Origin: Bacteroides sp.
Lineage (GTDB): Bacteria; Bacteroidota; Bacteroidia; Bacteroidales; Muribaculaceae
Length of the DNA: 55,549 nt
NCBI GenBank assembly: GCA_014801945.1
Contig: JAAVDF010000010.1
Coordinates: 18,541 to 74,089, forward strand
Reading direction: 5' to 3'
Position numbers and translations under genes: made by a program. Below the pieces are notes generated by a model. It had not been told where the DNA came from. It saw only the letters and a program-made list of their open reading frames with translations, and did not search any database. This document shows positions 29,537-38,578 of this stretch, piece after piece. The stretch's first letter is position 1, and each line of letters opens with the position of its first letter.

Positions 29537-31021
29537 ATGAAACATAAAATTATAGCGATTGACCAGAGTACGTCGGCCACGAAAGCGATGCTTTTTTCAG
29601 ACGAATGCAAGTTACTCGACCGACTCAACATAGAGCACCACCAATATTATCCCCGCCACGGATGGGTGGAGCATGATCCGACCGAGATCTACGATAATAC
29701 CGTCAAGGCCATTACCATGCTCATGGAATCAGTCGGTAAGGAAGATGACTGCGAATATTCGCTTGCCATAACCAACCAGCGCGAGACGGTCGTGGTGTGG
29801 AACCGTGTGACAGGCGAGCCGGTACATAATGCCGTCGTGTGGCAGTGTCAGCGCGGAGCGGAGTTGTGCAATCAACTCAAAAAAGCCGGTCACGAGCCTG
29901 TAGTGAGAGCCAAGAGTGGTCTGATGATCGATCCTTATTTCTCAGCTACGGGTGTGAAATGGATTCTTGATAATGTCGATGGAGCGGCTGAACTCGCCGC
30001 CAAGGGTGACCTGCTCATGGGGACTATCGAGTCATGGCTTATATGGAAACTCACCGGAGGCAAGACCCACGCCTGTGACTACACGAATGCATCGCGTACA
30101 CTGCTTTTCAATATCCACACGCTCAACTGGGACAGTGAACTGCTTGATATTTTCGGCATACCTGCCTCGATGCTTCCCGAAGCCAAACCATCGGACTCCG
30201 TGTTCGGTGAGACGACAATCGAAGGGCTCTTCGACAGTCCTATCCCTATCGCGGGTGCGATCGGTGACTCCCACGGAGCCTTGGTAGGGCAGATGTGTTT
30301 TAAATCCGGTATGGGTAAGGCTACTTATGGCACGGGATCTTCCGTGATGGTCAATATCGGTACGGATGCACTCAATCCGCCAGCCGGACTTGTCACTTCC
30401 ATCGGTTTTGCCGCACTCGGTAAGGTCCACTATGCTTTCGAGGGCAACATCCACTGCACGGGAGCTACTATCAAATGGCTTACCGATAAACTTGAACTGA
30501 TCAATTCACCCTCTGAGGTAGAGCGGTTTGCCCTTAGCGTTCCCGACACCGGAGGCGTGTATTTCGTGCCGGCTTTTGCCGGTCTCGGTGCTCCTTGGTG
30601 GAATTCGGAAGCCAAGGCAGCGATTGTCGGCATGACGCTTGCCACCGGCAAGGGACATGTCTGTCGTGCAGCTCTCGATGCCATAGCCTACCAGATCAAG
30701 GATCTGGTGGATACCATGACCTCAGGCAATGATGTCAGCCTCTCGGAACTGCGCGTGGATGGTGGACCGACCAAGAATAACTATCTCATGCAGTTTCAGG
30801 CCGATATGCTCGGTGTGGCGGTGAACCGTGCCGATATCGAGGAAGCCTCGGCTTACGGAGCTGTGCTTATGAACTGTCTGGCCCGCGGCGTATGGACCTC
30901 TCTCGATGAGGTAGCCGCTCTGCGCACGCACAATGATCTGATCATACCCGCTTCAGAAGCTGAAAAGAATGCAGCCCTTTATGCCGGATGGTGCAAGGCT
31001 GTCAAGCTCATCAATCAGTAA
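29537..31021 (+). CDS. FGGY-family carbohydrate kinase
   Basis: IAIDQSTSATKAMLF, AITNQRETVVVWNRVTGEPVHNAVVWQCQRG, GDSHGALVGQ, VDGGPTKNNYLMQFQADMLGV. Confidence 0.94.
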   Translation: MKHKIIAIDQSTSATKAMLFSDECKLLDRLNIEHHQYYPRHGWVEHDPTEIYDNTVKAITMLMESVGKEDDCEYSLAITNQRETVVVWNRVTGEPVHNAVVWQCQRGAELCNQLKKAGHEPVVRAKSGLMIDPYFSATGVKWILDNVDGAAELAAKGDLLMGTIESWLIWKLTGGKTHACDYTNASRTLLFNIHTLNWDSELLDIFGIPASMLPEAKPSDSVFGETTIEGLFDSPIPIAGAIGDSHGALVGQMCFKSGMGKATYGTGSSVMVNIGTDALNPPAGLVTSIGFAALGKVHYAFEGNIHCTGATIKWLTDKLELINSPSEVERFALSVPDTGGVYFVPAFAGLGAPWWNSEAKAAIVGMTLATGKGHVCRAALDAIAYQIKDLVDTMTSGNDVSLSELRVDGGPTKNNYLMQFQADMLGVAVNRADIEEASAYGAVLMNCLARGVWTSLDEVAALRTHNDLIIPASEAEKNAALYAGWCKAVKLINQ

Positions 31022-31092
31022 GCCGGTTCGTTCAGACAGAAACAAAGAATTTCTTATCTTATTATTTAATAACCAAACAAAAAACTGTTGCA

Positions 31093-32523
31093 ATGAAAAA
31101 AGATGCAATCAACGGTAAAGAGACTTTCGGTGTCATCATCGGAACTCGTGCCTATTTTAACTCTGACCTCGCAATTGATGTCCGCAAGACCCTTCTTTCA
31201 GATCTCGAAAAGGCCGGTTACGGCTATGTGATCCTTGATCCGTCCGACACTCCTACCGACGGCTCTATGGAAACTCTTGAGGACGGTAAGAAATGCGCCG
31301 AACTCTTCCGCAAATATCGTGACGAGATCGACGGTATCATCGTATCGCTCCCCAACTTCGGTTTTGAAATCGGTATCATCAACGCTATCAGCCGCGCTGA
31401 TCTCAATGTCCCTGTGCTCGTTCAGGCTTGCGACGATGAGAATGACAAGGTGGATCTCGACAGCCGTCGTGATGCCTTCTGCGGTAAGATTTCGGTGTGC
31501 AACAACCTCTACCAGTACGGTATTCCTTTCACCGATACAACTCTCCACACATATTCTATCCATAGCCCGCTGCTCATGCAGGACATCAACCGTTTCGCCG
31601 CTATCTGCCGCGTGGTCAAGAAGCTCACTCACTGCCGTATCGGTCAGATCGGTACCCGTCCTCTCGGCTTCAACACCTGCCGTTTCAGCGAGAAGCTCCT
31701 TCAGGCAAGCGGTATCACGGTAGTGCCCGTGGATCTCAGCGAGATTCTTGAAAACGCACGCCGTATTTCCGACGATGATCCCCGTCTCGCCGAGAAGATG
31801 GCTGCTATTTCGTCATACGCCACTGTTCCGGAGAATTACCGCGAGAAACTTCCCCTTCAGGCCAAGTTCGGCCTCGCTGTCGAGGACTGGATCAAGGCCA
31901 ACGAGATCGATGCATGTGCCATCCAGTGCTGGGACTCTCTCGAACAGAACTACGGTTGCGCAGCCTGCGTGACAATGAGTATGCTCAGCGACAAGCTTCT
32001 TCCCTGCGCATGTGAGACTGACGTTGCCGGTGCGGTGTCCATGTATGCCCTCTCACTCGCTGCCAAGGAAGCCTCTACGCTTCTTGACTGGAACAATAAC
32101 TTTGCCGAGGATCGCAACTGCTGCGTATGTACACACTGCGGTAATGCACCCAAGAGCTTCATGAAGGATGATCTCAAGCTCGGTCCTCTCGGTGTGCTCG
32201 GACGTACACTCGGTAAGATCAACACCTTCGGTGCCGTATATGGCAAGGCTGCTCCCGGCGACTTCACTTTCTTCCGCATTTCGACTGACGATACCCTCGG
32301 TGAGATCAAGGCATATCTCGGCAAGGGTGAGATCACAGCCGATCCCTACGGAATGGATGGCTGCATCGCCGTTACGAAGGTCGATAACCTCCAGCCCCTC
32401 ATGAAGTTCATCTGCAAGAACGGTTTCGAGCACCATGTAGCGATGGTGAGAACCGACGTTGTCGATATCCTGAAGGAAGCCATCGAGACTTATCTCGGCT
32501 GGAATCTCTATGTGCATGAATAA
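31093..32523 (+). CDS. L-fucose/L-arabinose isomerase-like sugar isomerase
   Basis: Fucose-isomerase-like layout (FGVIIGTRAYFN..., IGQIGTRPLGFNT, ACETDVAGAVSMYAL, CTHCGNAPKSF); ATG 31093 preferred over 30988, which overlaps the kinase. Confidence 0.87.
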   Translation: MKKDAINGKETFGVIIGTRAYFNSDLAIDVRKTLLSDLEKAGYGYVILDPSDTPTDGSMETLEDGKKCAELFRKYRDEIDGIIVSLPNFGFEIGIINAISRADLNVPVLVQACDDENDKVDLDSRRDAFCGKISVCNNLYQYGIPFTDTTLHTYSIHSPLLMQDINRFAAICRVVKKLTHCRIGQIGTRPLGFNTCRFSEKLLQASGITVVPVDLSEILENARRISDDDPRLAEKMAAISSYATVPENYREKLPLQAKFGLAVEDWIKANEIDACAIQCWDSLEQNYGCAACVTMSMLSDKLLPCACETDVAGAVSMYALSLAAKEASTLLDWNNNFAEDRNCCVCTHCGNAPKSFMKDDLKLGPLGVLGRTLGKINTFGAVYGKAAPGDFTFFRISTDDTLGEIKAYLGKGEITADPYGMDGCIAVTKVDNLQPLMKFICKNGFEHHVAMVRTDVVDILKEAIETYLGWNLYVHE

Positions 32524-32552
32524 GTCCCGACATCTTCAATACGACTTGTCAA

Positions 32553-33575
32553 ATGGTACTTGTTCATAACTATGTCCTCGCCATCATCTGCTGCTGCATC
32601 TGCTGCATCTGCTGGGGCTCGTGGGCCAATACCCAGAAGCTTGTTTCCACTCCCAAGTGGAGCTTCGAGCTTTATTACTGGGACTTCACGATCGGTGTCT
32701 TTCTGACGGCCGCTCTCGCAGCCCTGACTCTCGGCAGCATGGGGCCGGCGGACGACGGACGAAACTTCCTGAACGATCTCGCTAACCTTGACTGGAGCAG
32801 TGCGGGATGTGCGATGCTCGGCGGAGCGGTGTGGAATTTTGCCAATATCTTCCTGACCGCTGCCATTGCTATCGCCGGTATGTCTGTCGGTTTCCCCATC
32901 GGCGGAGGTCTCGGCTGGATCGGCGGCATCATCTTCAACTACCTTCTGGTCATCATTGCCGGACAGGCTTATCCGGGCAATCAAGGCCTGCTGTGGACCG
33001 GCGTTGCCATCATAATCATAGCCATCTATCTGTGTGCCAAGGCTTACGGTAACCTATCAACCGTCCGTAAGCAGACTCCTACCAAGGGTATAGTCCTCGC
33101 CGTAATTTCCGGTATCGGCCTTGTGTTCTTCTACGGTCTCGTGGTCAAGTCGCTTGATCCCATGTATGTCAGCGGAGGCACAGGCTCTCTTACCCCTTAC
33201 ACCGGAGTGTTCTTCTTCGCTCTCGGTGTGCTCATCACCACTCCTATTTTCAATACCTTCGTCATGCGTCACCCCTTCGAGGGCAGCAAGACTTCCTTCA
33301 AGGATTACCTTGCCGGCAGTTCACGCACACACCTCATCGGTATCCTTGGCGGATTCATCTGGATGGGCGGTATGGTGATCAGCTTCATGGGTACGAGCGC
33401 GGCCAATCCTGCCATTTCCTACGCGCTCAGCAACGCCGCGCCTATCGTGGCCATGATATGGGGTGTCTGGGTATGGAAGGAGTTCAAGGGTGCGCCCAAA
33501 GGCACTTATCCACTCATCGCAGCCATGTTCCTGCTCTTTATTGCAGGTCTTGTCCTCATCACTCTTTCAAACTGA
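32553..33575 (+). CDS. DMT-superfamily permease, RhaT/GRP sugar-transporter-like
   Basis: About ten hydrophobic helices; CWGSWANTQKL N-terminal, GFPIGGGLGWIGGIIFNYLL, C-terminal GVWVWKEFKGAPKGTYPLIAAMFLLFIAGLVLI. Confidence 0.87.
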   Translation: MVLVHNYVLAIICCCICCICWGSWANTQKLVSTPKWSFELYYWDFTIGVFLTAALAALTLGSMGPADDGRNFLNDLANLDWSSAGCAMLGGAVWNFANIFLTAAIAIAGMSVGFPIGGGLGWIGGIIFNYLLVIIAGQAYPGNQGLLWTGVAIIIIAIYLCAKAYGNLSTVRKQTPTKGIVLAVISGIGLVFFYGLVVKSLDPMYVSGGTGSLTPYTGVFFFALGVLITTPIFNTFVMRHPFEGSKTSFKDYLAGSSRTHLIGILGGFIWMGGMVISFMGTSAANPAISYALSNAAPIVAMIWGVWVWKEFKGAPKGTYPLIAAMFLLFIAGLVLITLSN

Positions 33576-33624
33576 TGACTGATCCTACCGGCCATCTTGG
33601 CAGGTAAGGGTTTACAATAATGCG

Positions 33625-33666
33625 GATCGCCGCTTCCATCATTCTTCATGAACGGAAGCGGCGATC
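33625..33666. terminator. Bidirectional terminator
   Basis: 13-bp stem GATCGCCGCTTCC / GGAAGCGGCGATC between convergent genes. Confidence 0.85.
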
Positions 33667-33696
33667 ATTGTATCCTGATAGGACTGTTCTGGATGA

Positions 33697-34323
33697 TCAG
33701 ATTGAGTTCTTGGTACGGTAATCGATCAATTCGGCTATTGAGATCAGTTTAAGTCCCCAGCGGTCAGCCATTTCGCGCAGCTGAGGCAGACGGGCCATTG
33801 TACCGTCACTGTTCATTACCTCGATCAGTGCGGCGGCGGGGTTCAGTCCGGCAAGGCGGGCGAGGTCAATGGCCGCCTCTGTGTGGCCGTTGCGTCCCAG
33901 AACTCCGTCATCATGGGCATAGAGCGGATTGATGTGACCGGGACGTCCGAAAGTCTCCGGGACAGAGCAAGGATCGGCCAATGCCCGGATGGTGGCTGCG
34001 CGGTCATGTGCGCTCACGCCGGTGGTGCATCCTTCAAGTTTATCCACAGTGACCGTGAATGGAGTTCCGAGAAGCGATGTGTTGTCAGCGACCTGCGGAT
34101 CGAGACGCAGATCCTTACACCGCGAGCGGGTGATGGGAGCGCAGAGGACTCCGCGTGCATTCATGAGCATGAAATTGACCTGTTCAGGTGTGATCTTTTC
34201 GGCGGCGATGATGAGGTCACCCTCGTTTTCACGATCCTCGTCATCGACAACGATCACGAATTTACCGTCGCGGATATCAGCGATAGCTTCCTCTACGGTG
34301 TCAAGCTTAATAGATTCCGGCAT
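33697..34323 (-). CDS. ribB: 3,4-dihydroxy-2-butanone-4-phosphate synthase
   Basis: [22 protein letters not shown]...[31 protein letters not shown]. Confidence 0.95.
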   Translation of the reverse strand: MPESIKLDTVEEAIADIRDGKFVIVVDDEDRENEGDLIIAAEKITPEQVNFMLMNARGVLCAPITRSRCKDLRLDPQVADNTSLLGTPFTVTVDKLEGCTTGVSAHDRAATIRALADPCSVPETFGRPGHINPLYAHDDGVLGRNGHTEAAIDLARLAGLNPAAALIEVMNSDGTMARLPQLREMADRWGLKLISIAELIDYRTKNSI

Positions 34324-34355
34324 AATATGGTTATGGTTGATGTTGTTGGAATGGA

Positions 34356-35177
34356 TTAATACTGCTCGTGTTCGTTGGGGAAATCGGAGCTCTTGACATC
34401 TTTTATATAGTTACCGACAGCGTCTTCGATGATTGTGCCGAGATCGGCATATCGGCGGAGGAAGCGCGGTGAAAATCCTTTGTTGATACCGAGCATGTCC
34501 TGCATCACGAGCACCTGTCCGTCGCAACCGTTGCCTGCGCCGATGCCGATGGTAGGGATCGAAAGACTTTCGGATACCTTTTTCGCAAGATCGGCAGGGA
34601 TCTTTTCGAGTACTACGGCAAAACATCCGGCTTTTTCAAGAAGCTTGGCATCCTCCATAAGCTTGGCAGCTTCGGCCTCATCGCGGGCACGCACATTGTA
34701 TGTGCCGAATTTGTTGATGCTCTGTGGAGTGAGACCAAGATGACCCATCACCGGGATTCCGGCGGAGATAATGCGTTCGATCGATTCGATGATCTCAGAA
34801 CCGCCCTCAATTTTTACGGCTTCGGCATTACTTTCCTTCATGATTCGGATAGCCGAAGCAAGGGCTTCCTTGGAATTACCCTGATATGTTCCGAAAGGCA
34901 TGTCGCAGACAACGAGGGCACGCTTCACACCGCGGGTGACACACTGGGCGTGGTATATCATCTGATCAAGCGTAATGGGGAGTGTCGTCGCATAGCCTGC
35001 CATGACGTTTGCAGCAGAATCGCCGACAAGGATAGCATCCATTCCGGCTTCGTCGATGAGTTTGGCCATAGAATAATCGTAGGCGGTGATCATGGCGATT
35101 TTCTCACCCTTTGCTTTCATTTCCATAAGGCGACGGGTGGTCACCTTACGGGGATCTTCAACAGTGTATGTTGACAT
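34356..35177 (-). CDS. panB: 3-methyl-2-oxobutanoate hydroxymethyltransferase
   Basis: [57 protein letters not shown]. Confidence 0.96.
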   Translation of the reverse strand: MSTYTVEDPRKVTTRRLMEMKAKGEKIAMITAYDYSMAKLIDEAGMDAILVGDSAANVMAGYATTLPITLDQMIYHAQCVTRGVKRALVVCDMPFGTYQGNSKEALASAIRIMKESNAEAVKIEGGSEIIESIERIISAGIPVMGHLGLTPQSINKFGTYNVRARDEAEAAKLMEDAKLLEKAGCFAVVLEKIPADLAKKVSESLSIPTIGIGAGNGCDGQVLVMQDMLGINKGFSPRFLRRYADLGTIIEDAVGNYIKDVKSSDFPNEHEQY

Positions 35178-35250
35178 TATGGATTAAATTAAGTGTAACT
35201 TTAAACTTATGAATTATGAAAATCCGGCCTTAATTCTACATTTGGCCGGA

Positions 35251-35282
35251 CAAAGGTATTAAGTTTATTTCAATAATTCAAA
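35251..35282 (-). promoter_or_regulatory. Bacteroidetes-type promoter for panB-ribB
   Basis: Minus-strand TACCTTTG (35258-35251) and TTTG (35282-35279), 20-bp spacer. Confidence 0.65.
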
Positions 35283-35284
35283 AT

Positions 35285-35629
35285 TCATAGGCGGTCATGC
35301 AAGTCTTGGATTACCGGACGAAGTTTTGGAATATCATCGACAATGGTAGTCCAAAGTTGTTCGGGTCTTATGGTATAATATCCATGAACGAGTACGTGAC
35401 GCATACACTCTATGACATCCCATTCTATCTCCTGATGCTCGTTACGGAAATCCTTAGTCAACTTATAGACGGCCTCACCGATAATTTCAATGTGCTTTAC
35501 AAATCCGAAAAATATTATGGGATCTGTCATTATGGTGTGCTGCTCGTATTTATCCTTGCTCTCTAATATGATGTTGATGGAGTCAAGGATATGGGCTAAC
35601 CGTATTTTATCTGTAAGCTTGTCTCTCAT
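35285..35629 (-). CDS. hepT: HepT-like ribonuclease toxin (DUF86)
   Basis: DKIRLAHILDSINIILE..., RHVLVHGYY matches R-X4-H-X-Y. Confidence 0.88.
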   Translation of the reverse strand: MRDKLTDKIRLAHILDSINIILESKDKYEQHTIMTDPIIFFGFVKHIEIIGEAVYKLTKDFRNEHQEIEWDVIECMRHVLVHGYYTIRPEQLWTTIVDDIPKLRPVIQDLHDRL

Positions 35630-35921
35630 ATATCAGGATACGGTCATGGTTCACCGAAGGGATGGCAAACGGTTTTAGACGTCCTTCTTCAACGATATCA
35701 ACTTTTCGACCAGTCAATTTTGATAAGGAGCATATCATTCTTGATATACCCATAAGCGATATGTTGCATTCCGGATCATAAGCAACCAATAGGTCTATGT
35801 CACTATCGGGCCGTTCGACTCCGCGCGAACATGAGCCAAATAGCCATGCTTTCGCAACAGGTTGTGTCGCAAAAAAGTCACGTATCGAAGGCAAAATCTG
35901 TGAGATAGAAGGATTGATCAT
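35607..35921 (-). CDS. mntA: MntA-like minimal nucleotidyltransferase antitoxin
   Basis: AWLFGSCSRGVERPDSDIDLLV matches GS-X10-DXD; overlaps the HepT start by 23 bp. Confidence 0.9.
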   Translation of the reverse strand: MINPSISQILPSIRDFFATQPVAKAWLFGSCSRGVERPDSDIDLLVAYDPECNISLMGISRMICSLSKLTGRKVDIVEEGRLKPFAIPSVNHDRILIYERQAYR

Positions 35922-35989
35922 GTAAATATTGGATTATAGCACACAAATATACGTCTTTATTCCCAATTTCCAAAACTCTCCGTGAAAGG

Positions 35990-36021
35990 TTTGGTTACCA
36001 TCAGTTAATTTGCTATTTTTG
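35990..36021 (+). promoter_or_regulatory. Bacteroidetes-type promoter for the HIT gene
   Basis: TTTG 35990-35993, 20-bp spacer, TATTTTTG 36014-36021. Confidence 0.68.
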
Positions 36022-36092
36022 CGGGGCATATACAGAAAAATGTATGCCCCGCAGAGATAAATAATCTATTAACCAAGAAAATACTTGTAAAA

Positions 36093-36527
36093 ATGAAAAG
36101 TGATCCCAAAGACTGCCTCTATTGCACCAACAATGAGACCCTCCACAATCTTATGATTGAAATTGCGAAGCTTGATGTTTCGCGCGTATTCCTTTTTAAG
36201 GAGCAGACCTATCATGGCCGCTGTCTCGTGGCTTACGACGGTCATGTCAACGATCTCTTCGAACTTTCGGATGAAGAGCGCAACGCTTTCATGAAGGATG
36301 TCACCCGTGTCACCCGTGCTATGGATAAGGTGTTCCACCCCGAAAAGATCAATTATGGAGCATATAGCGACAAACTTTCGCACCTCCATTTCCATCTTGC
36401 CCCCAAGTATGTGGATGGTCCTGACTACGGCGGCACTTTCCGCATGAATCCCGGTGAGGTATATCTCTCAGACGAGGAATATGCAGATATGGTTGCCAAG
36501 ATGCAGGAGGCACTGAAGGAAAATTAA
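36093..36527 (+). CDS. HIT family protein
   Basis: HIT-fold protein, HLHFHLAPKY histidine triad. Confidence 0.9.
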   Translation: MKSDPKDCLYCTNNETLHNLMIEIAKLDVSRVFLFKEQTYHGRCLVAYDGHVNDLFELSDEERNAFMKDVTRVTRAMDKVFHPEKINYGAYSDKLSHLHFHLAPKYVDGPDYGGTFRMNPGEVYLSDEEYADMVAKMQEALKEN

Positions 36528-36627
36528 AAAAACATAAGCATCGCGGGCGAAAACCCCTGCCATGCATGTCCGCGAAAAAATCACGGAGAAATTTTAAACA
36601 GATTTTAAAATTTCTCTGTATATTTGC

Positions 36628-36677
36628 ATCGGAGAAATCGGGTTTTCTCATCTTCACCCGGTTCTCTCCGATTTTTT
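36628..36677 (+). terminator. Hairpin plus T6: terminator of the HIT gene or leader attenuator of the next gene
   Basis: ATCGGAGAAATCGGGT / ACCCGGTTCTCTCCGAT (one-nt asymmetry) followed by TTTTTT. Confidence 0.75.
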
Positions 36678-36695
36678 ACGTTTATATCCTTCAAG

Positions 36696-38516
36696 ATGAC
36701 TTACAGCTTCCTTGACCTACTCTGCCTGTTGGGCTCAGTAGCCATGTTCCTCTACGGAATGAAAGTAATGAGTGAGGGCCTTCAGAAGGCTGCCGGCGAC
36801 CGTCTGCGCAATATTCTCTCGGCCATGACTCGTAACCGATTCACCGGTATGCTCACCGGTATAGTCATCACAGCTCTGATTCAGAGTTCATCGGCATCAA
36901 CCGTGATGGTGGTCAGCTTTGTGAATGCGGGTCTCATGACTCTGGCGCAGTCCATGGCTGTCATTTTCGGTGCGAACGTCGGCACGACCTTTACGGCGTG
37001 GATCATCGCATTGTTCGGTTTCAAGGTCGATACTTCCGCTTTCATTCTTCCGCTTATCGCCTGTGCCGTCCCGCTTCTCTTTGCAAGCGCAAGCCGCAAA
37101 AAATCCATTGGCGAATTCCTCATAGGTTTCGCCCTCATGTTCATGGGACTGGATCTTATCAGTGATTATGTCCCTGATTTGCAGAGCAATCCTGAGATGT
37201 TTGCCTTCCTCGAACGATATGCGTCGATGGGATTTGCATCTGTGCTTCTCTTCGTGTTGGTCGGTGTGATCCTGACGGCTATAATCCAGTCATCGGCTGC
37301 GACATTCGCCATAGTCCTTATCATGTGTACCAAGGGCTGGATCTCGTTTGACCTTGCCTGTGCCGTGGTGTTGGGCAGCAATATCGGTACCACCGTCACA
37401 CCGCTTCTTGCCTCTATGAGCGGTAATGTGGCCGCAAAGCGAACGGCAATGGGTCACCTGCTGTTCAATTTATTCGGCCTTGTTTGGACACTTGCAGTCT
37501 TCTATCCCTTTGTGAGATTGAATGTCAACATAACCGAATGGCTCGGACAAGGCAATCCGAACAGTATCTACAGTTATGTCAATGATCTTGAGGTGAACGA
37601 TCCGCAGCTCTACAACAGTATTTTTGACAATAGTCTTCCCGCCGGTCATCCTGTATTGCTCAAGATAGCGCAGATGCAGTTCAGTGTGTCGTTCGGTCTG
37701 TCGATGTTCCATTCGGTGTTCAATCTCATCAACGGTGCCATCATGATCTGGCTGACAGGGGTCTATGTCAAGATAGTCGAGAAGCTTGTGCCTGCCAAGC
37801 ACACCGGTGACGAGGAATTCCAGCTCAAGTTTATCTCCGGCGGTCTCATGAGCGCATCCGAGCTCAATATAGCTCAGGCTGAGAAGGAGATTGTGGTATA
37901 TGCCGAACGCGTGCAGCGGATGGTGGCTATGGCTCAGAACATAGTCCACACAAAGATCGGTGATGAATTTACCAAGCAATTCTCACGTCTTGAGAAATAT
38001 GAGGAGATTTCTGACCGCATGGAGATCGAGATCGCCAATTATCTCAACCGCTGTTCGGAGGGCCGCCTGTCCAACGAGGGTAAGCACCGCATCGCCGCTA
38101 TGCTCCGCATAGTCAGCGAGATCGAGAGTATTGCCGACTGCTGCTACGGAGTGGCTAAGATCCTCATCCGCAAGCAGGAGAGCCACGTCGATTTCAATGA
38201 GGAGATTTCAGAGAATATCGATTCGATGTTTATCGCTGTCGAGGCTGCCATGACAAACATGCTTCTGCTTCTCCGTCATTTCGAGACCGCTGATCAGGCC
38301 GACATCATCACCTCCTACAATCAGGAGCGCGAGATCAACAACAAGCGCAATCAGCTCCGTATGGCTAACGTCGAGAATATCAACGAGCATCATTACGAAT
38401 ATCAGGCCGGTATATATTACATGGACATCATCGGTTCGCTTGAAAAGGTCGGTGACTATATAATCAATGTGGTCGATGAGGTGAAGGATCAGTACCGCCA
38501 GAAGTCGGTGGGATGA
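36696..38516 (+). CDS. Na/Pi cotransporter family protein with PhoU-like C-terminus
   Basis: LLGSVAMFLYGMKVMSEGLQKAAGDRLR, two QSSSA/QSSAA repeats; ATG 36696 preferred because the upstream extension covers the hairpin. Confidence 0.94.
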   Translation: MTYSFLDLLCLLGSVAMFLYGMKVMSEGLQKAAGDRLRNILSAMTRNRFTGMLTGIVITALIQSSSASTVMVVSFVNAGLMTLAQSMAVIFGANVGTTFTAWIIALFGFKVDTSAFILPLIACAVPLLFASASRKKSIGEFLIGFALMFMGLDLISDYVPDLQSNPEMFAFLERYASMGFASVLLFVLVGVILTAIIQSSAATFAIVLIMCTKGWISFDLACAVVLGSNIGTTVTPLLASMSGNVAAKRTAMGHLLFNLFGLVWTLAVFYPFVRLNVNITEWLGQGNPNSIYSYVNDLEVNDPQLYNSIFDNSLPAGHPVLLKIAQMQFSVSFGLSMFHSVFNLINGAIMIWLTGVYVKIVEKLVPAKHTGDEEFQLKFISGGLMSASELNIAQAEKEIVVYAERVQRMVAMAQNIVHTKIGDEFTKQFSRLEKYEEISDRMEIEIANYLNRCSEGRLSNEGKHRIAAMLRIVSEIESIADCCYGVAKILIRKQESHVDFNEEISENIDSMFIAVEAAMTNMLLLLRHFETADQADIITSYNQEREINNKRNQLRMANVENINEHHYEYQAGIYYMDIIGSLEKVGDYIINVVDEVKDQYRQKSVG

Positions 38517-38578
38517 ACCTGAACAATCTATGTGGGCGGTCTTGACCGCATAATGTTGTGATATACTAACTATGTACA

